A stretch of DNA of 46,172 nucleotides. It comes from an uncultured Clostridia bacterium (GTDB lineage Bacteria; Bacillota; Clostridia; TANB77; CAG-508). A program made the translations under genes and the position numbers. Location of the stretch: the NCBI GenBank assembly GCA_947625835.1, contig CANQPY010000008.1, positions 1-46,172 of the forward strand, given 5' to 3'. This document shows positions 34,701 to 43,256 of the stretch, piece by piece (position 1 is the first letter of the stretch; each line of letters begins with the position of its first letter). The notes under the pieces were generated by a model. It saw only the letters and a program-made list of their open reading frames with translations. It was not told where the DNA came from and made no database searches.

Positions 34701-35331
34701 AGTCTGTAATATTTGAAACATTTTGAAAAATAATATTTGTTCCTTTGTTTAGAACTACTGCCATTAATATAGATGTTAAAAATAAAAATGGTTCTACGTA
34801 GGATTCGCACATTATAAGAAGAATAATTAATGCACAAAAAACTGCAAGTGCAATAATCCAAAATGGTAATACTGATTTATTGCTTTCTGATACATCTCCA
34901 CTTGTGTAAATAGTATAATCTTTATATTTATCTGTTATTTGATTATATACATCTGTTGACGTTTTTGAATCTGATTTATCATCTACTGTAATAACATATA
35001 ATGTATAGTTTTCTTTATTATATTTTTCAGTATTATCATAGTCTACAGTTTCTATTCCTTCTAATGTTTCTAAATAATTTTTTACATTCGTTTTTTCTTC
35101 ATCTGCTAAGTTTTCAAACATCAAGTTTAAAGTACTAGTTTCGGTTTCTGAAAATTCTTCTTCCATAATATCCATGCCAATTCTTGTCTCAGATGTGTCT
35201 GGCAAATATTTAGCAATATCATGATTAATTTTTACTTTTGATGATGCTATAGCAGAAATTATTGTAAGAAAGATAAATATAACTAAAATAAAATGTCTCT
35301 TGTTTATTATGAAATCTGTAATTTTTCTCAA
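31705..35331 (-). CDS. MMPL/RND-superfamily exporter with EF-hand-like repeats
   Basis: 1,208 residues. Two RND halves are visible, each a membrane helix, an outside domain and a cluster of five helices (about 10-320 and 990-1200; motifs MALSMDYSIML and ILMGATIDYAIL carry the proton-relay Asp). The first outside loop (about 380-960) holds at least seven repeats of about 75 residues. Each repeat ends in a loop such as NKDKNNTMTFEEFINF, KNNNTKISLNDFINF or NWQMTVEEFVNF, with Asn/Asp at alternating places like an EF-hand. It probably exports lipids or drugs. The start is TTG with GGAAGGATT. The neighbour is a divergent TetR gene. Confidence 0.85.
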   Translation of the reverse strand: MRKITDFIINKRHFILVIFIFLTIISAIASSKVKINHDIAKYLPDTSETRIGMDIMEEEFSETETSTLNLMFENLADEEKTNVKNYLETLEGIETVDYDNTEKYNKENYTLYVITVDDKSDSKTSTDVYNQITDKYKDYTIYTSGDVSESNKSVLPFWIIALAVFCALIILLIMCESYVEPFLFLTSILMAVVLNKGTNIIFQNVSNITDSIAAILQMALSMDYSIMLMNRYDQEKKIEKDTIKAMKNALYKAFQAISSSSVTTIVGLLALVFMSFKIGKDLGFVLAKGVLFSLICIFFVLPALILMFDKWIVKTKKKSPNIKLGKLGKLSYKLRFISVPIFCIVFLASFMLKGNLGIDYTDSQSDEISNIFTENNQIAIIYKNEDEEKISKYLEQLENEEKIDEVLAYSNTINEKLTFDKLNDKLNELGSTTPKIDDYLLKIVYYDYYNKDKNNTMTFEEFINFIENEAYSNEKTNEKIDDKTKKDITRLKSFVTVASMNEKRTANDIANILEIDKSQVDDIFIYYLSKNNNTKISLNDFINFINKDVLTNKKYASKINSTNKTKLSTLSTFTNKQTIQNKLKSNQMAKIFGINNNTMNELYKYYILVNNTNTKMTISEFSNFVLNNVLTNKEYSNNFDEKTIQNIKLLATFSDLNTINKQMNSKALSNLFGIEEAKINQILFLKYSKQKIESEMTATPNEFVKLILENSQLEGIKNSISEATFKKLQLLSNIMTSTINKKSFTYQEISKLIGIDVNNAKNIYTLYVTSKSNLTLTPKEFVDFVLIHKNDDMLKNKITNNTIKDLNLVQTIMNSVINNKKYNSAEISSLLGINKNDTNLLYGLYNFKYINKNPSLSLKNFVNFLLKDVVTNKEYASNFNEEKISKLNTVNNIMDATTSNTKYTSEEIFAIISKLSNDVEKNTVKMLYTYYGSDKEYDNNWQMTVEEFVNFLNDDILQDERFTDFIEEDMRHDIQEAKTDIKDSRKLLIGNNYSRIVLNTNLAPENEETFKFIQNTKDMLGKELDNFYIIGDSPMAYEMSQTFDDELNLITIITMVAIFIVVLITFKSITIPVILVLTIQTAVYLTMGILSIVGENVYFIAILIVQSILMGATIDYAILYTSYYLENRKTEGIKESIIDSYNKSINTILTSSSILIIVTLIIANFASAIAAKICKTISEGTLCSTILILTLLPAVLACCDKFITKKSN

Positions 35332-35368
35332 TTTGAATCCTTCCTTTCCGTTTTTTAGTCTGCGTTAT

Positions 35369-35402
35369 ATTATACTCTCATTATTCTTATAATGAAAGTA
35401 TA
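35369..35402. promoter_or_regulatory. Promoter and palindromic operator between exporter and TetR genes
   Basis: A 14-bp inverted repeat (TATACTCTCATTAT / ATAATGAAAGTATA, one mismatch, 4-base spacer, 35371-35402) overlaps a minus-strand promoter: TTTCAT (35397-35392), 17 bases, TATAAT (35374-35369). This is the expected place for TetR repression of the exporter. The regulator's own extended -10 (TGCTATAAT) is at 35469-35477. Confidence 0.65.
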
Positions 35403-35523
35403 ACTTTTTAAAAAGTGTCTAAATTTAAACATTTTTATGATTATTGTCTTTATTTCTTGATATTTATGTGCTATAATATTATACAGACTATTTTAATAGA
35501 AAGGATTTAATAAGAATTTAATT

Positions 35524-36076
35524 ATGAAGGTACAATGTTTAAACTCTTCTTCGATAAAAACTCGAAATTTAATTAAAAAAACTTTTGCTGAATTAATTAA
35601 CGAAAAAAAACAATTAGAAAAAATAACTGTTACAGAATTAGTTAAAAAGGCTGAACTAACCAGAAGTACATTTTATACACATTATGATAATATTTATGAA
35701 GTTGCTCACGATTATGAATTACAAACAATAGATCTTTTATGTAATGAAGATTTAAAATTATATTCAAAAGAAGATATTATAAATTATTTTGATAATATTA
35801 TACAGTGTTTAAAAGATAATGAAGAAACTTATAGATTATTATTATCTGCTAATGAATCTCTTTTATTTTTGGAAAAATTAAAAAAAAATTGCAGGTAATA
35901 AAATATATGATGCTTTAAAAGATAATTATATAGATAATTATCTTGAACTTAATATTTCATTTTTCTTAAATGGTATATTGATGGAAGTTTTAAAATACTT
36001 TCGAAATGAAAGTCAATATTCTTTAGATGATTTATTAGTTAATATGAAAAAATGGTTTGAAAGAATATTTAGTTAA
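35524..36076 (+). pseudogene. TetR-family regulator, frameshifted as sequenced
   Basis: The N-terminal helix-turn-helix is clear: KKTFAELINEKKQLEKITVTELVKKAELTRSTFYTHYDNIYEV. The frame breaks at a run of nine A (35880-35888) and stops at 35898. Removing one A continues as KLKKIAGNKIYDALKDNYIDNYLELNISFFLNGILMEV to a natural stop at 36076, giving about 183 residues, normal for TetR. It probably represses the divergent MMPL exporter through the palindrome at 35371. The break could be a homopolymer error, slippage, or a mutation that would leave the exporter derepressed. Confidence 0.85.
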
Positions 36077-36129
36077 TTCTATAATAATTGCATTATATCT
36101 ATTGTTATATAATGTAATTATTATAGAAT
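36076..36129. terminator. Long bidirectional terminator hairpin
   Basis: ATTCTATAATAATTGCATTATAT pairs with the matching arm ending at 36129 (23 bp, one wobble) around an 8-base loop, followed by TTTTTT on plus. It ends the TetR gene and also the 36143 gene on minus. Confidence 0.85.
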
Positions 36130-36142
36130 TTTTTAAGAATAA

Positions 36143-36634
36143 TTATAATGTTCTATAATTATTTTTATCTGCTCTTTCATCCATTTGTCTGTCAAATTTT
36201 TCATTTCCATAAAACCAATCTGTCTTTTTATCATGTGGATTTGCTTTTCTACTTTTGTCCATTAATAAATCTAATAAAATTGCTACTGGAATAATAATTC
36301 CGATTAGTGACACAAATGTTCCTAAATATGTTCCCATTCCAGTAATGCTTATTTCACTACTTGATGAAAATAATGTTGTTAAACCTGTAATTAAACTACT
36401 TCCAAAATACATACCATATGCTAATAAATATATTAAAGCTCCTACTAATTTTCTTTTTACAATTAATATCATGCATACTAATACAACAAATAGCAAAATT
36501 ATTTCCATTGTTTGGTTAAATGGTTCTAATCCTCCAAAATCTATTTTCATTTCATAAGTAACGGCAACTACAACTCTTAATAACCAGAACATTGCCATAA
36601 ACATAACTAACATCCATGTTGAAAAGTTTTTCAT
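36143..36634 (-). CDS. Four-helix membrane protein of unknown function
   Basis: 163 residues with four hydrophobic segments (about 8-27, 42-60, 65-85, 100-122) and a charged cytoplasmic tail (DKSRKANPHDKKTDWFYGNEKFDRQMDERADK). TAGGAGGA precedes the ATG. I do not recognise the family. It stands alone between two terminators. Confidence 0.75.
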   Translation of the reverse strand: MKNFSTWMLVMFMAMFWLLRVVVAVTYEMKIDFGGLEPFNQTMEIILLFVVLVCMILIVKRKLVGALIYLLAYGMYFGSSLITGLTTLFSSSSEISITGMGTYLGTFVSLIGIIIPVAILLDLLMDKSRKANPHDKKTDWFYGNEKFDRQMDERADKNNYRTL

Positions 36635-36665
36635 TTGTATTTCCTCCTATTTATAAAATTATATA

Positions 36666-36695
36666 AAATCAAGACAGAGTGAACCGTCTTGATTT
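36666..36695 (-). terminator. Intrinsic terminator after the DUF1292 gene
   Basis: AAATCAAGAC pairs with GTCTTGATTT (10 bp). It lies just past the stop of the DUF1292 gene on minus and is followed there by TTATATAATTTTAT. Confidence 0.75.
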
Positions 36696-36704
36696 CATTT
36701 TTAA

Positions 36705-37013
36705 TTAATCTACAAAATCAAAGTCATCTTTGAATTTTTCTTTAAATATTTCAAATACTTTGTTTAATATATCTTCATCTTCAATACTTACATAAGATTC
36801 TTCTTCTGCATTTTCGTCATCTGTATCTTCTACTTTTAATATTACTACTTCGCCCTCTTCTTCTTCGCCTTCTTCTGTAACAGGTAATAATACTACATAT
36901 TCTTCATCATCTAGTTCAACTAAATCTAAAAATTCAAATTTTACTTCATTTCCTTCTTCGTCATTTAATATTATTATGTTATCTAATTCCTCTTCCTCAA
37001 AGTTTTCCTCCAT
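36705..37013 (-). CDS. DUF1292 (YrzB-like) acidic protein
   Basis: 102 residues, very acidic. DNIIILNDEEGNEVKFEFLDLVELDDEEYVVLLPV is the DUF1292 pattern. It normally sits beside ireB and ruvX in Firmicutes, as here, and is last in that group. Its biochemical role is unknown. AAAGGAG precedes the ATG. Confidence 0.92.
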   Translation of the reverse strand: MEENFEEEELDNIIILNDEEGNEVKFEFLDLVELDDEEYVVLLPVTEEGEEEEGEVVILKVEDTDDENAEEESYVSIEDEDILNKVFEIFKEKFKDDFDFVD

Positions 37014-37064
37014 TATTTTTCTCCTTTCTAATTTATTGATTATATATCATATTAATATAATAAA

Positions 37065-37508
37065 CTATTTTTCATTATTTTGCAATAAATTTTTAATTTT
37101 ATTTAAATATGTTTCTAAAATATATGTTGCAGATATAGTATCCACTATATTTTTCTTTTTATGCTTATTTACATCTAAAAAATTCATTGTTTTATGCGCT
37201 TCTACAGTTGTTAATCTTTCGTCTATTGTTTCAATTTTTATTTTGTTATATTTACATTTTAATTTATGCACAAATTCTTCTGTTATTTTGACTCTTTCAG
37301 ATTTCGTTCCATTCATATTAAATGGCATTCCTACAACTATTGTTTCTATATCTTGATATTTTTCTAATATTTCATCTATTTTTTTTAACAAAATTTTGTC
37401 TGAGCCATTTTGATAAATAGTTTCTAATCCCTGTGCTGTTATGTTTAACGAATCTGTTATAGCAATTCCTGTTCTTGATTGTCCATAATCAATTCCCAAA
37501 ATTCTCAT
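37065..37508 (-). CDS. ruvX: RuvX/YqgF Holliday-junction-resolvase-like nuclease
   Basis: 147 residues with an RNase H fold: MRILGIDYGQSRTGIAITD (first catalytic Asp), ETIVVGMPFNMNG, IETIDERLTTVEA (catalytic Glu/Asp) and DTISATYILETYL (last Asp). Homologues act in 16S rRNA 5' end processing and perhaps recombination. The start at 37508 overlaps the ireB stop region, so an upstream in-frame start was not used. Confidence 0.94.
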   Translation of the reverse strand: MRILGIDYGQSRTGIAITDSLNITAQGLETIYQNGSDKILLKKIDEILEKYQDIETIVVGMPFNMNGTKSERVKITEEFVHKLKCKYNKIKIETIDERLTTVEAHKTMNFLDVNKHKKKNIVDTISATYILETYLNKIKNLLQNNEK

Positions 37509-37509
37509 T

Positions 37510-37767
37510 TTAATCTTCATCTAATCCTATATAATTTTTTACCATTTTTTCTAATAATTCGTCTCTTTCAATTGTTCTTATTTTATTTCTTGCATCTTTG
37601 TGACTTGTAATATATGTTGGATCTCCGGATAAAATATATCCTACAATCTGATTTATTGGATTATATCCTTTTTCTACTAATGCCTCATATACTTCTTTTA
37701 AAATATCTCTACATTTAACATTTTCTTCTCTTTCGACCTTGAAGTTCATTGTTTTATCAAATTCCAT
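37510..37767 (-). CDS. ireB: IreB family regulatory phosphoprotein (UPF0297)
   Basis: 85 residues; [45 protein letters not shown] by position is the conserved IreB core. In Enterococcus it is a substrate of the PASTA kinase IreK and affects cephalosporin resistance. GGGAGG precedes the ATG. The order ireB-ruvX-DUF1292 is conserved, although the usual upstream alaS is missing. Confidence 0.95.
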   Translation of the reverse strand: MEFDKTMNFKVEREENVKCRDILKEVYEALVEKGYNPINQIVGYILSGDPTYITSHKDARNKIRTIERDELLEKMVKNYIGLDED

Positions 37768-37784
37768 ATATGATTTCCTCCCTT

Positions 37785-38921
37785 TTATATATTAGTTATA
37801 TCACTTTCACTACGGTCTGCTTGGTCTAAATATTCTTCTTGCTTTTTCAAAACTTCTTCCAATCCTGTTCCTTTGTAATAAGAAGATATAACAAAATTTA
37901 ATTTTGGACTGGCAATTTCCTCTTCATTTGATTTTAATTTTGTCCTTGATGGTTTTACTTCTAAATTTAATTGTTGTTTTTCTTCTTCTGTTAATTTAAT
38001 TTGCATATTTTCTATTTTTTCTTTTATCTCATTTAAAAAATCTGCTACGCTATTTGCTTCAACACCTGAAAATGCAATTACAAATTTAGGTCCCATATAT
38101 CTTATAAAAACATAATCTTCTGATAAATTTTCTAATATATAATTACTAATTTCTGTTATTACTTTATTTCCTAACTCTCTACAATATTTTCTATTAATTT
38201 CTTGTATATTTATTATTTTAAACATACAAATAGTTGATATAGTATATTGGTCAATAATTTTCTTTCCTTCACCATATAAATATTCTTCATTATATAATCC
38301 TGTAAATAAATCTTTTCTTACAATTGATTCTAATGTTTTTTGGTGTACTACTGTTTTTAAGACAGACACAATATTTTCTTTTATAACTTCTAAGACAGTT
38401 GTATCCACATTGTCAAAGTCATGAGGTGTTCCACTTTCTATAATCCAATATCCAATATATACATTGTCAATATAGAGAGGGAAAAATATAGCAGATTTTG
38501 CCCTTCCAAATTCCATTTGCTGATATGGAAGCCTTTCATTTTCATTATTTACGGTTACATATTTAGGTGTTGCAGATTGAATGCTATCTTTAAACATATC
38601 CACTTCTTGTAATGCCTTTAATGAATTCCAATGTTTAGGATCAACATTAGAAGCTTTTACTTGATATTCTGCTCCATCAAAAACAACAATTGTTGAATAT
38701 TTTATTTCATATCTTTCTATTAAAATGTCATTTATCTTTTTTATTTTTTGTTCAACAGTTGAAGTTTCTCCTATGGCATTCATAAAATCTTGTACAACAT
38801 ATAAATTAGTAATCTTTTGATTCATATTTTTAAATTTTTGTATTTTCTTATGAATAGATACATTATATATTATTAATCCAAATACGATTAAAACTAAGAT
38901 TACTACTACTGCTATTATCAC
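37785..38921 (-). CDS. Membrane-anchored GAF protein with a degenerate GGDEF domain
   Basis: 378 residues: one N-terminal membrane helix (about 2-20), a GAF domain (about 45-190, with [18 protein letters not shown]), and a diguanylate-cyclase-like domain beginning [14 protein letters not shown]. The signature loop reads [12 protein letters not shown] instead of GGDEF, and an insert rich in Lys/Glu follows, so cyclase activity is very unlikely. It may bind nucleotide or act as a scaffold. The start is GTG with AGGAGGT. It lies just downstream of the CpaE-like gene and may work with it. Confidence 0.8.
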   Translation of the reverse strand: MIIAVVVILVLIVFGLIIYNVSIHKKIQKFKNMNQKITNLYVVQDFMNAIGETSTVEQKIKKINDILIERYEIKYSTIVVFDGAEYQVKASNVDPKHWNSLKALQEVDMFKDSIQSATPKYVTVNNENERLPYQQMEFGRAKSAIFFPLYIDNVYIGYWIIESGTPHDFDNVDTTVLEVIKENIVSVLKTVVHQKTLESIVRKDLFTGLYNEEYLYGEGKKIIDQYTISTICMFKIINIQEINRKYCRELGNKVITEISNYILENLSEDYVFIRYMGPKFVIAFSGVEANSVADFLNEIKEKIENMQIKLTEEEKQQLNLEVKPSRTKLKSNEEEIASPKLNFVISSYYKGTGLEEVLKKQEEYLDQADRSESDITNI

Positions 38922-38956
38922 AATTATTTTACCTCCTATTTTTAGTTATTATTCTT

Positions 38957-41344
38957 TTAGTAATTTCTTTTCATTTGGTCTAATGTACGATTCATACTGT
39001 CAGAAAAATTATCTGTTCTATTTATAGTAGCTGATGATTGGTAGCCTTTGCTATTTTTTGGGGTTCCTGCACTTATTATAGGGTAAATCATATTTCCTAA
39101 TTCTCTTAATGTTTGCAAAAATACTTTTGAATAGCCTTTTAAAGAAACTTCACAATCAATTATTCCTTCTAAATATCTTATATATGTTTCTTCTTCAAAT
39201 GGAATAGAAACATATTTGATTCTGTCCCTATCAAATAATTCTGTCATAAAAGACATTCCAGGATCATTATAAAATGCCATTCCGCCAATAATAACTTCAT
39301 CTTTTATTCCTCTAATTTTTACTACTTTATTTAAAACAATTCTTAATTTACTTTCATCTAAAACATTCTTGGCTTTTAATTGTTTTAGAAATGCTGTTAA
39401 TGGTTGTATAGTTAAAATATCCATAGTTTGTACTAAATATGTCTCTTGTGATTGTTTGAAATAATTAATTGGTGTATTAAAATCTGTATCTATTAAAATT
39501 AGAGAATGGTTTAATAATAATGTTTCTAAAATTTTGTCTGCATTTTCTATATAGTCATTATCATCTGGTAAAGAAGTATAAACTGTAAGATTTTTATTTA
39601 CACTAATTCCTTTTGCTATTCCATGTGCTAGTCCTTCTATACTATGTGTTGCAATTTCTCTTAAAGGTTCTTCATTTTTTGTATAAATATAATAAGAATT
39701 TCTGTTTTGAGTTGTATCTAATATAGCTGTATTAATTCCAATTGAAGACATTAATTCTGCTAAATTATTTACAATAAATGATGTTCCATTTTTGCTTGTT
39801 CCAACAAATGTAGCTACTTTTTTGTCTGGAGTTAATAAACTTGATAAATCTATTTGTTCAATTTGCCTATTTTGTTCCATAATTGGTTGTTCAACTCGCT
39901 GCGTTATTTGTGGCATAATTGGTTGTTCAACTTGTTGAGTTATTTGTGGCATAATTTGTGGTTCACTACTTTGTTGAATAATTGGTGTTGGTTGGTTTGA
40001 TTCTTCGCGTTCAAATCCTGGCAACATTGTATCTTCTTCATCTTCGTCTTCATATTCGCTTTCTTGGTAAGATGAAATTTGTTCGTCAGTAGTATCAGTA
40101 TTTGTGTTTGTTACTGGTTCAAATCCTGGTAAATATGTTTCTTCTTCGTCTTCTTCTTGATTTTCTTGCTCAATTTCTGTATTTAAACCTGGCAATACAA
40201 AATTTTCTTCTGGTTCTTCTTGAACTGTAGGTTCAGTTTTTTTAGGTCTACCTCTTCCTCTTTTTACAGTTGGTTCAACATTTAATTCCTCTTCTGGAAC
40301 TATTTTTTTAGGTCTGCCTCTTCCTCTTTTTACAGGTTGTACTATTTCTTGTTCTACAGTTGTATCTTCGGGTTCTTCTATAATTGGTTCTGGTTTACTA
40401 TATTGAACATTTTCTGATGCATCAAAATTATTTTGATTTTGTTGTAAATCTGAATTTACGTGATTTTCTTGCTTATTTTCTATTTTAGTTTTTGTTAACT
40501 TTTTAACTCCACTCATATTTACTGATGAAGGTATTACAACTGGTTTTGAAAGAATTTTGTCTCTATTCTTAGATTTTAGTAATACTTGGCTTGGTCCATC
40601 TTCATCATCGTCATCTTTAGTTTTTCTTAATTCGTTTGAAATACTATTGTTAAATGACATTATTTGTTGATATTTAGGTGATTTTTCTTCTAATACTGCA
40701 CGTACATTTAATGGTAAAAATTTTGTTATAATTCTTAATTGTGTATCATTATATTGTGCTGCAATATTATTAAAGCTATCAACATATCTTTCTTCATTTT
40801 TTCCAAGCCTTTTATAATGAGCAACAATGTTTTGAATTTCCATTTCACTAACATCATTTTCATTTTCTGCTTGATAATTAACTTCTTCTGTATCAATTTT
40901 GTAGTATGTTTTTGCCTCTTTTTTAACACGAGGTCTGTTTATTAATCTACAAACTTCGTCAACACTTCTATCGTTTCCTAGAATGGCATTATAAATACCT
41001 ATTCCAAATAATTTTACAAGCATTGTTTCTGATTTTGCTCTTCTATCTGAGCAAATTAAAATTATAGGTGTATCATTACCTTTTAAATTTGAAGCTTCAT
41101 CACTTATACTATCTAATTTCTCAAAAATAAATTTATCAATTTGATCATATTGTGTATGTGTAAATGCTTCTAAATCTTCACTTATGACGATTCTGTCATA
41201 GCTTTTATCTTTCTGTAATTCTTTTACTATTGCATTAAAGTAATATACATTTTTATAAGAAATAATTTGTTTATATTCCTTTTGATATTTTTTTACAATT
41301 GATTCTGATATTTCTTCATTGCTAACAGCAAATAAAACTTTCAT
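38957..41344 (-). CDS. CpaE-like MinD/ParA-family protein with AT-hooks
   Basis: 795 residues. The N-terminal 150 residues look like a receiver-type fold. A disordered middle (about 260-520) carries two AT-hook motifs, KRGRGRPKK, and three LPGF/LPGL motifs among Glu/Thr/Gln repeats. The C-terminal domain (about 525-780) is MinD-like, but the Walker A reads FVGTSKNGTSFIVNNL rather than KGGVGKT, so ATP hydrolysis may be lost. CpaE proteins position type IV/Tad pilus machinery. AT-hooks would bind AT-rich DNA, abundant here. GGGGGT precedes the ATG. Confidence 0.75.
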   Translation of the reverse strand: MKVLFAVSNEEISESIVKKYQKEYKQIISYKNVYYFNAIVKELQKDKSYDRIVISEDLEAFTHTQYDQIDKFIFEKLDSISDEASNLKGNDTPIILICSDRRAKSETMLVKLFGIGIYNAILGNDRSVDEVCRLINRPRVKKEAKTYYKIDTEEVNYQAENENDVSEMEIQNIVAHYKRLGKNEERYVDSFNNIAAQYNDTQLRIITKFLPLNVRAVLEEKSPKYQQIMSFNNSISNELRKTKDDDDEDGPSQVLLKSKNRDKILSKPVVIPSSVNMSGVKKLTKTKIENKQENHVNSDLQQNQNNFDASENVQYSKPEPIIEEPEDTTVEQEIVQPVKRGRGRPKKIVPEEELNVEPTVKRGRGRPKKTEPTVQEEPEENFVLPGLNTEIEQENQEEDEEETYLPGFEPVTNTNTDTTDEQISSYQESEYEDEDEEDTMLPGFEREESNQPTPIIQQSSEPQIMPQITQQVEQPIMPQITQRVEQPIMEQNRQIEQIDLSSLLTPDKKVATFVGTSKNGTSFIVNNLAELMSSIGINTAILDTTQNRNSYYIYTKNEEPLREIATHSIEGLAHGIAKGISVNKNLTVYTSLPDDNDYIENADKILETLLLNHSLILIDTDFNTPINYFKQSQETYLVQTMDILTIQPLTAFLKQLKAKNVLDESKLRIVLNKVVKIRGIKDEVIIGGMAFYNDPGMSFMTELFDRDRIKYVSIPFEEETYIRYLEGIIDCEVSLKGYSKVFLQTLRELGNMIYPIISAGTPKNSKGYQSSATINRTDNFSDSMNRTLDQMKRNY

Positions 41345-41347
41345 TTG

Positions 41348-41758
41348 TTACCCCCTTCCAAATTTTACAAACGCTGCAAATGCAAGTGGTAAAACTTGGC
41401 AAATAATTAATAGTGTTACGCAAGTTACTATAAGAGCCATACCTTTTTCTAATGTATCCAATTTTCTTACTCCAAGCATATATTGATGTATTGCACCAAT
41501 TGCAATTCCTAAAAAAGCTATTGGTATACTATAAATTCTAACGATGTTTAAAATATATGCTACAGTTCCATATGCATCTGAACCATATTTTTCTTTGTAA
41601 TCTTCTAAAGAACTGGCTACATTTTCTTTTAGTTCTACTATTTTGCTTTCTGTTTCTTCATCAATTGCTCTTTTTTCTGCTCCGTATGCATTATTAGTAA
41701 TAAAAAATATTCCTAATATTAGCATCATAATTGTAACAATTATTATTACTTTCTTCAT
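41348..41758 (-). CDS. Small exported two-helix protein (TrbC/VirB2-like)
   Basis: 136 residues: a signal peptide (KKVIIIVTIMMLILGIFFITNNAYG, cut near 27), a charged helix, and two membrane helices (about 72-92 and 106-130) ending FVKFGRG. This is the size and layout of VirB2/TrbC-type pilins, although no definite motif proves it. GAAAGGGG precedes the ATG. It is immediately upstream of the CpaE-like gene and likely shares its transcript. Confidence 0.6.
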   Translation of the reverse strand: MKKVIIIVTIMMLILGIFFITNNAYGAEKRAIDEETESKIVELKENVASSLEDYKEKYGSDAYGTVAYILNIVRIYSIPIAFLGIAIGAIHQYMLGVRKLDTLEKGMALIVTCVTLLIICQVLPLAFAAFVKFGRG

Positions 41759-41864
41759 AGTTCGTGCCCCTTTCTCTCTAAAGTCTTATTATTGGCAAAT
41801 TTTCCCTTGTATTCACTCTTGCTTCTATATCATACAATAAATTGCAAAAAATATCAAGAATTTT

Positions 41865-43114
41865 TTATAATTTATTATATAAATATTTCATATGAGTGTA
41901 TACTCCATTTGCCCAATTTTTATCTGTTGCATATCTAGTATTTACTCCTGTAAATGTTGGCCCATTATAATAAGTACCGCATAGCTACTTCTCCACCATA
42001 TATTTTTGTGCCTTTAGGGTTTAAATAATATTTAACTAATACTCTTGCAATTAAGTCAATACATTCTGAGTAATTTGAAAAATTATATGCTCCATTATAT
42101 GGGTTAGAATCATAAGCACCATATCCAAATAAATTATTTTTGTCTCTTGCAATTTTTGAAGTTCCCCACGCACTTTCATGTATTCCGGATGGCAGCTACA
42201 AAAACACCATTTATGTTGTATTGTTTTTCTATGTAATAAAAATATTCTGCATTATTTTCAAATATTTTATTTGTATCTTTTGAATCTGATAAAACTTTCT
42301 TAAATTGTTCTAATGTTAAACCACTTGGCTTATTTAATGCCATTTCAAAACTTAGGTTAGAAGTTAATTCTGCTTTGCTTTTACTTGATGAATTGCTTTC
42401 TTTTTTTATTGAATTGTCAATGTAAGTTGTTGCTTCTGATTTTACATATCCAATAACACTTGAAGATGAAATTTTATACCAGTCTCCTTGTATTTCTAAT
42501 ATTTTTACTTTATCTTTGTTTGATAATGTTGCTACTTTTTGTGATTCTTCGTTTGGTTCAAATCTAACAGATAGTCTATCAGATGTTATAGATAATGTAT
42601 CTCCTACTTTTGCTTTATAATTGCTAACATAATTTGCAGTACCAATTTCAACGATTTTGTTTACAGAAGCTTTGGTTATTTTAGTCGATATTTGTTCTTC
42701 TGAAATTAATTCATTATTTTGATATGTCCTTTTTATTGTAATTTCTTGTTTTCCTTCTCTACCTTCTTGTACTACTTGTAAAGATTCTTTTGGCAAATTA
42801 GGATTATTTCTATATGTTGTTATATACTCTAAATCCATTTCTTCAACTGAATATTCTTCTTTTTGCCCTTGCTTTGTATTTTTAGTTATAATATCATCTA
42901 TTTCAACTATGTCTGCTTTACTTATTTTAGGCATTGTTTCCATTTCTGTGCTTGATGCTATTGTTGCATAGACATTATTTCTTACAAAATAAAAATTATA
43001 AAATATAGCTATGTATAACAAAATAACGATAAAAGACAAAAAAGAAATAATTCCTTTTATCGTAATTTTTAGATGTATTTTTCGACCTTTTTTCACCTTT
43101 TCTTTTGCATTCAT
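41865..43114 (-). CDS. Membrane-anchored SH3/glucosaminidase (GH73-like), needs two +1 shifts at CGG
   Basis: About 415 residues if two frame breaks are bridged. Parts: N-terminal membrane helix (about 17-40), a G5-like region (about 95-150), an SH3 domain (about 165-225, VGDTLSITSDRLSVRFEP) and a C-terminal glucosaminidase domain. The frame stops after GVFVAAI at CGG (42185-42187). Skipping C gives GIHESAWGTSKIARDKNNLFGYGAYD, with the catalytic Glu. It breaks again at CGG (41977-41979); skipping C gives GTYYNGPTFTGVNTRYATDKNW and a natural end. The total of 1,250 bases equals 416 codons plus two skipped bases. It would cut peptidoglycan glycan strands. AGGTGAT precedes the ATG. Confidence 0.85.
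41977..41979 (-). other. Second CGG +1 frameshift site in the glucosaminidase gene
   Basis: GCT ATG CGG TAC in frame, followed by a stop four codons on. Skipping C reads GGT ACT TAT TAT AAT GGG, restoring the conserved YYNGP segment. Confidence 0.75.
42185..42187 (-). other. First CGG +1 frameshift site in the glucosaminidase gene
   Basis: GCC ATC CGG AAT ACA TGA in frame. Skipping C reads ATC GGA ATA CAT GAA, restoring IGIHES with the catalytic glutamate. Confidence 0.78.
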
Positions 43115-43189
43115 GCTATCACCTATTATTATTTTACCTTTTCTGAGTTTTTTTGTCAATCAATAAATTGTGGTAATCCAAAATTTCTC

Positions 43190-43218
43190 TTGATTTTCTT
43201 TCAATTTTATACTATGAT
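43190..43218 (+). promoter_or_regulatory. Sigma-A-type promoter for the gene at 43257
   Basis: TTGATT (43190-43195), 17 bases, TATGAT (43213-43218). The start codon is 39 bases downstream. Confidence 0.65.
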
Positions 43219-43256
43219 ATAGTTGTTTCAACAAAGGAGAAAGGAATTAGATTATT

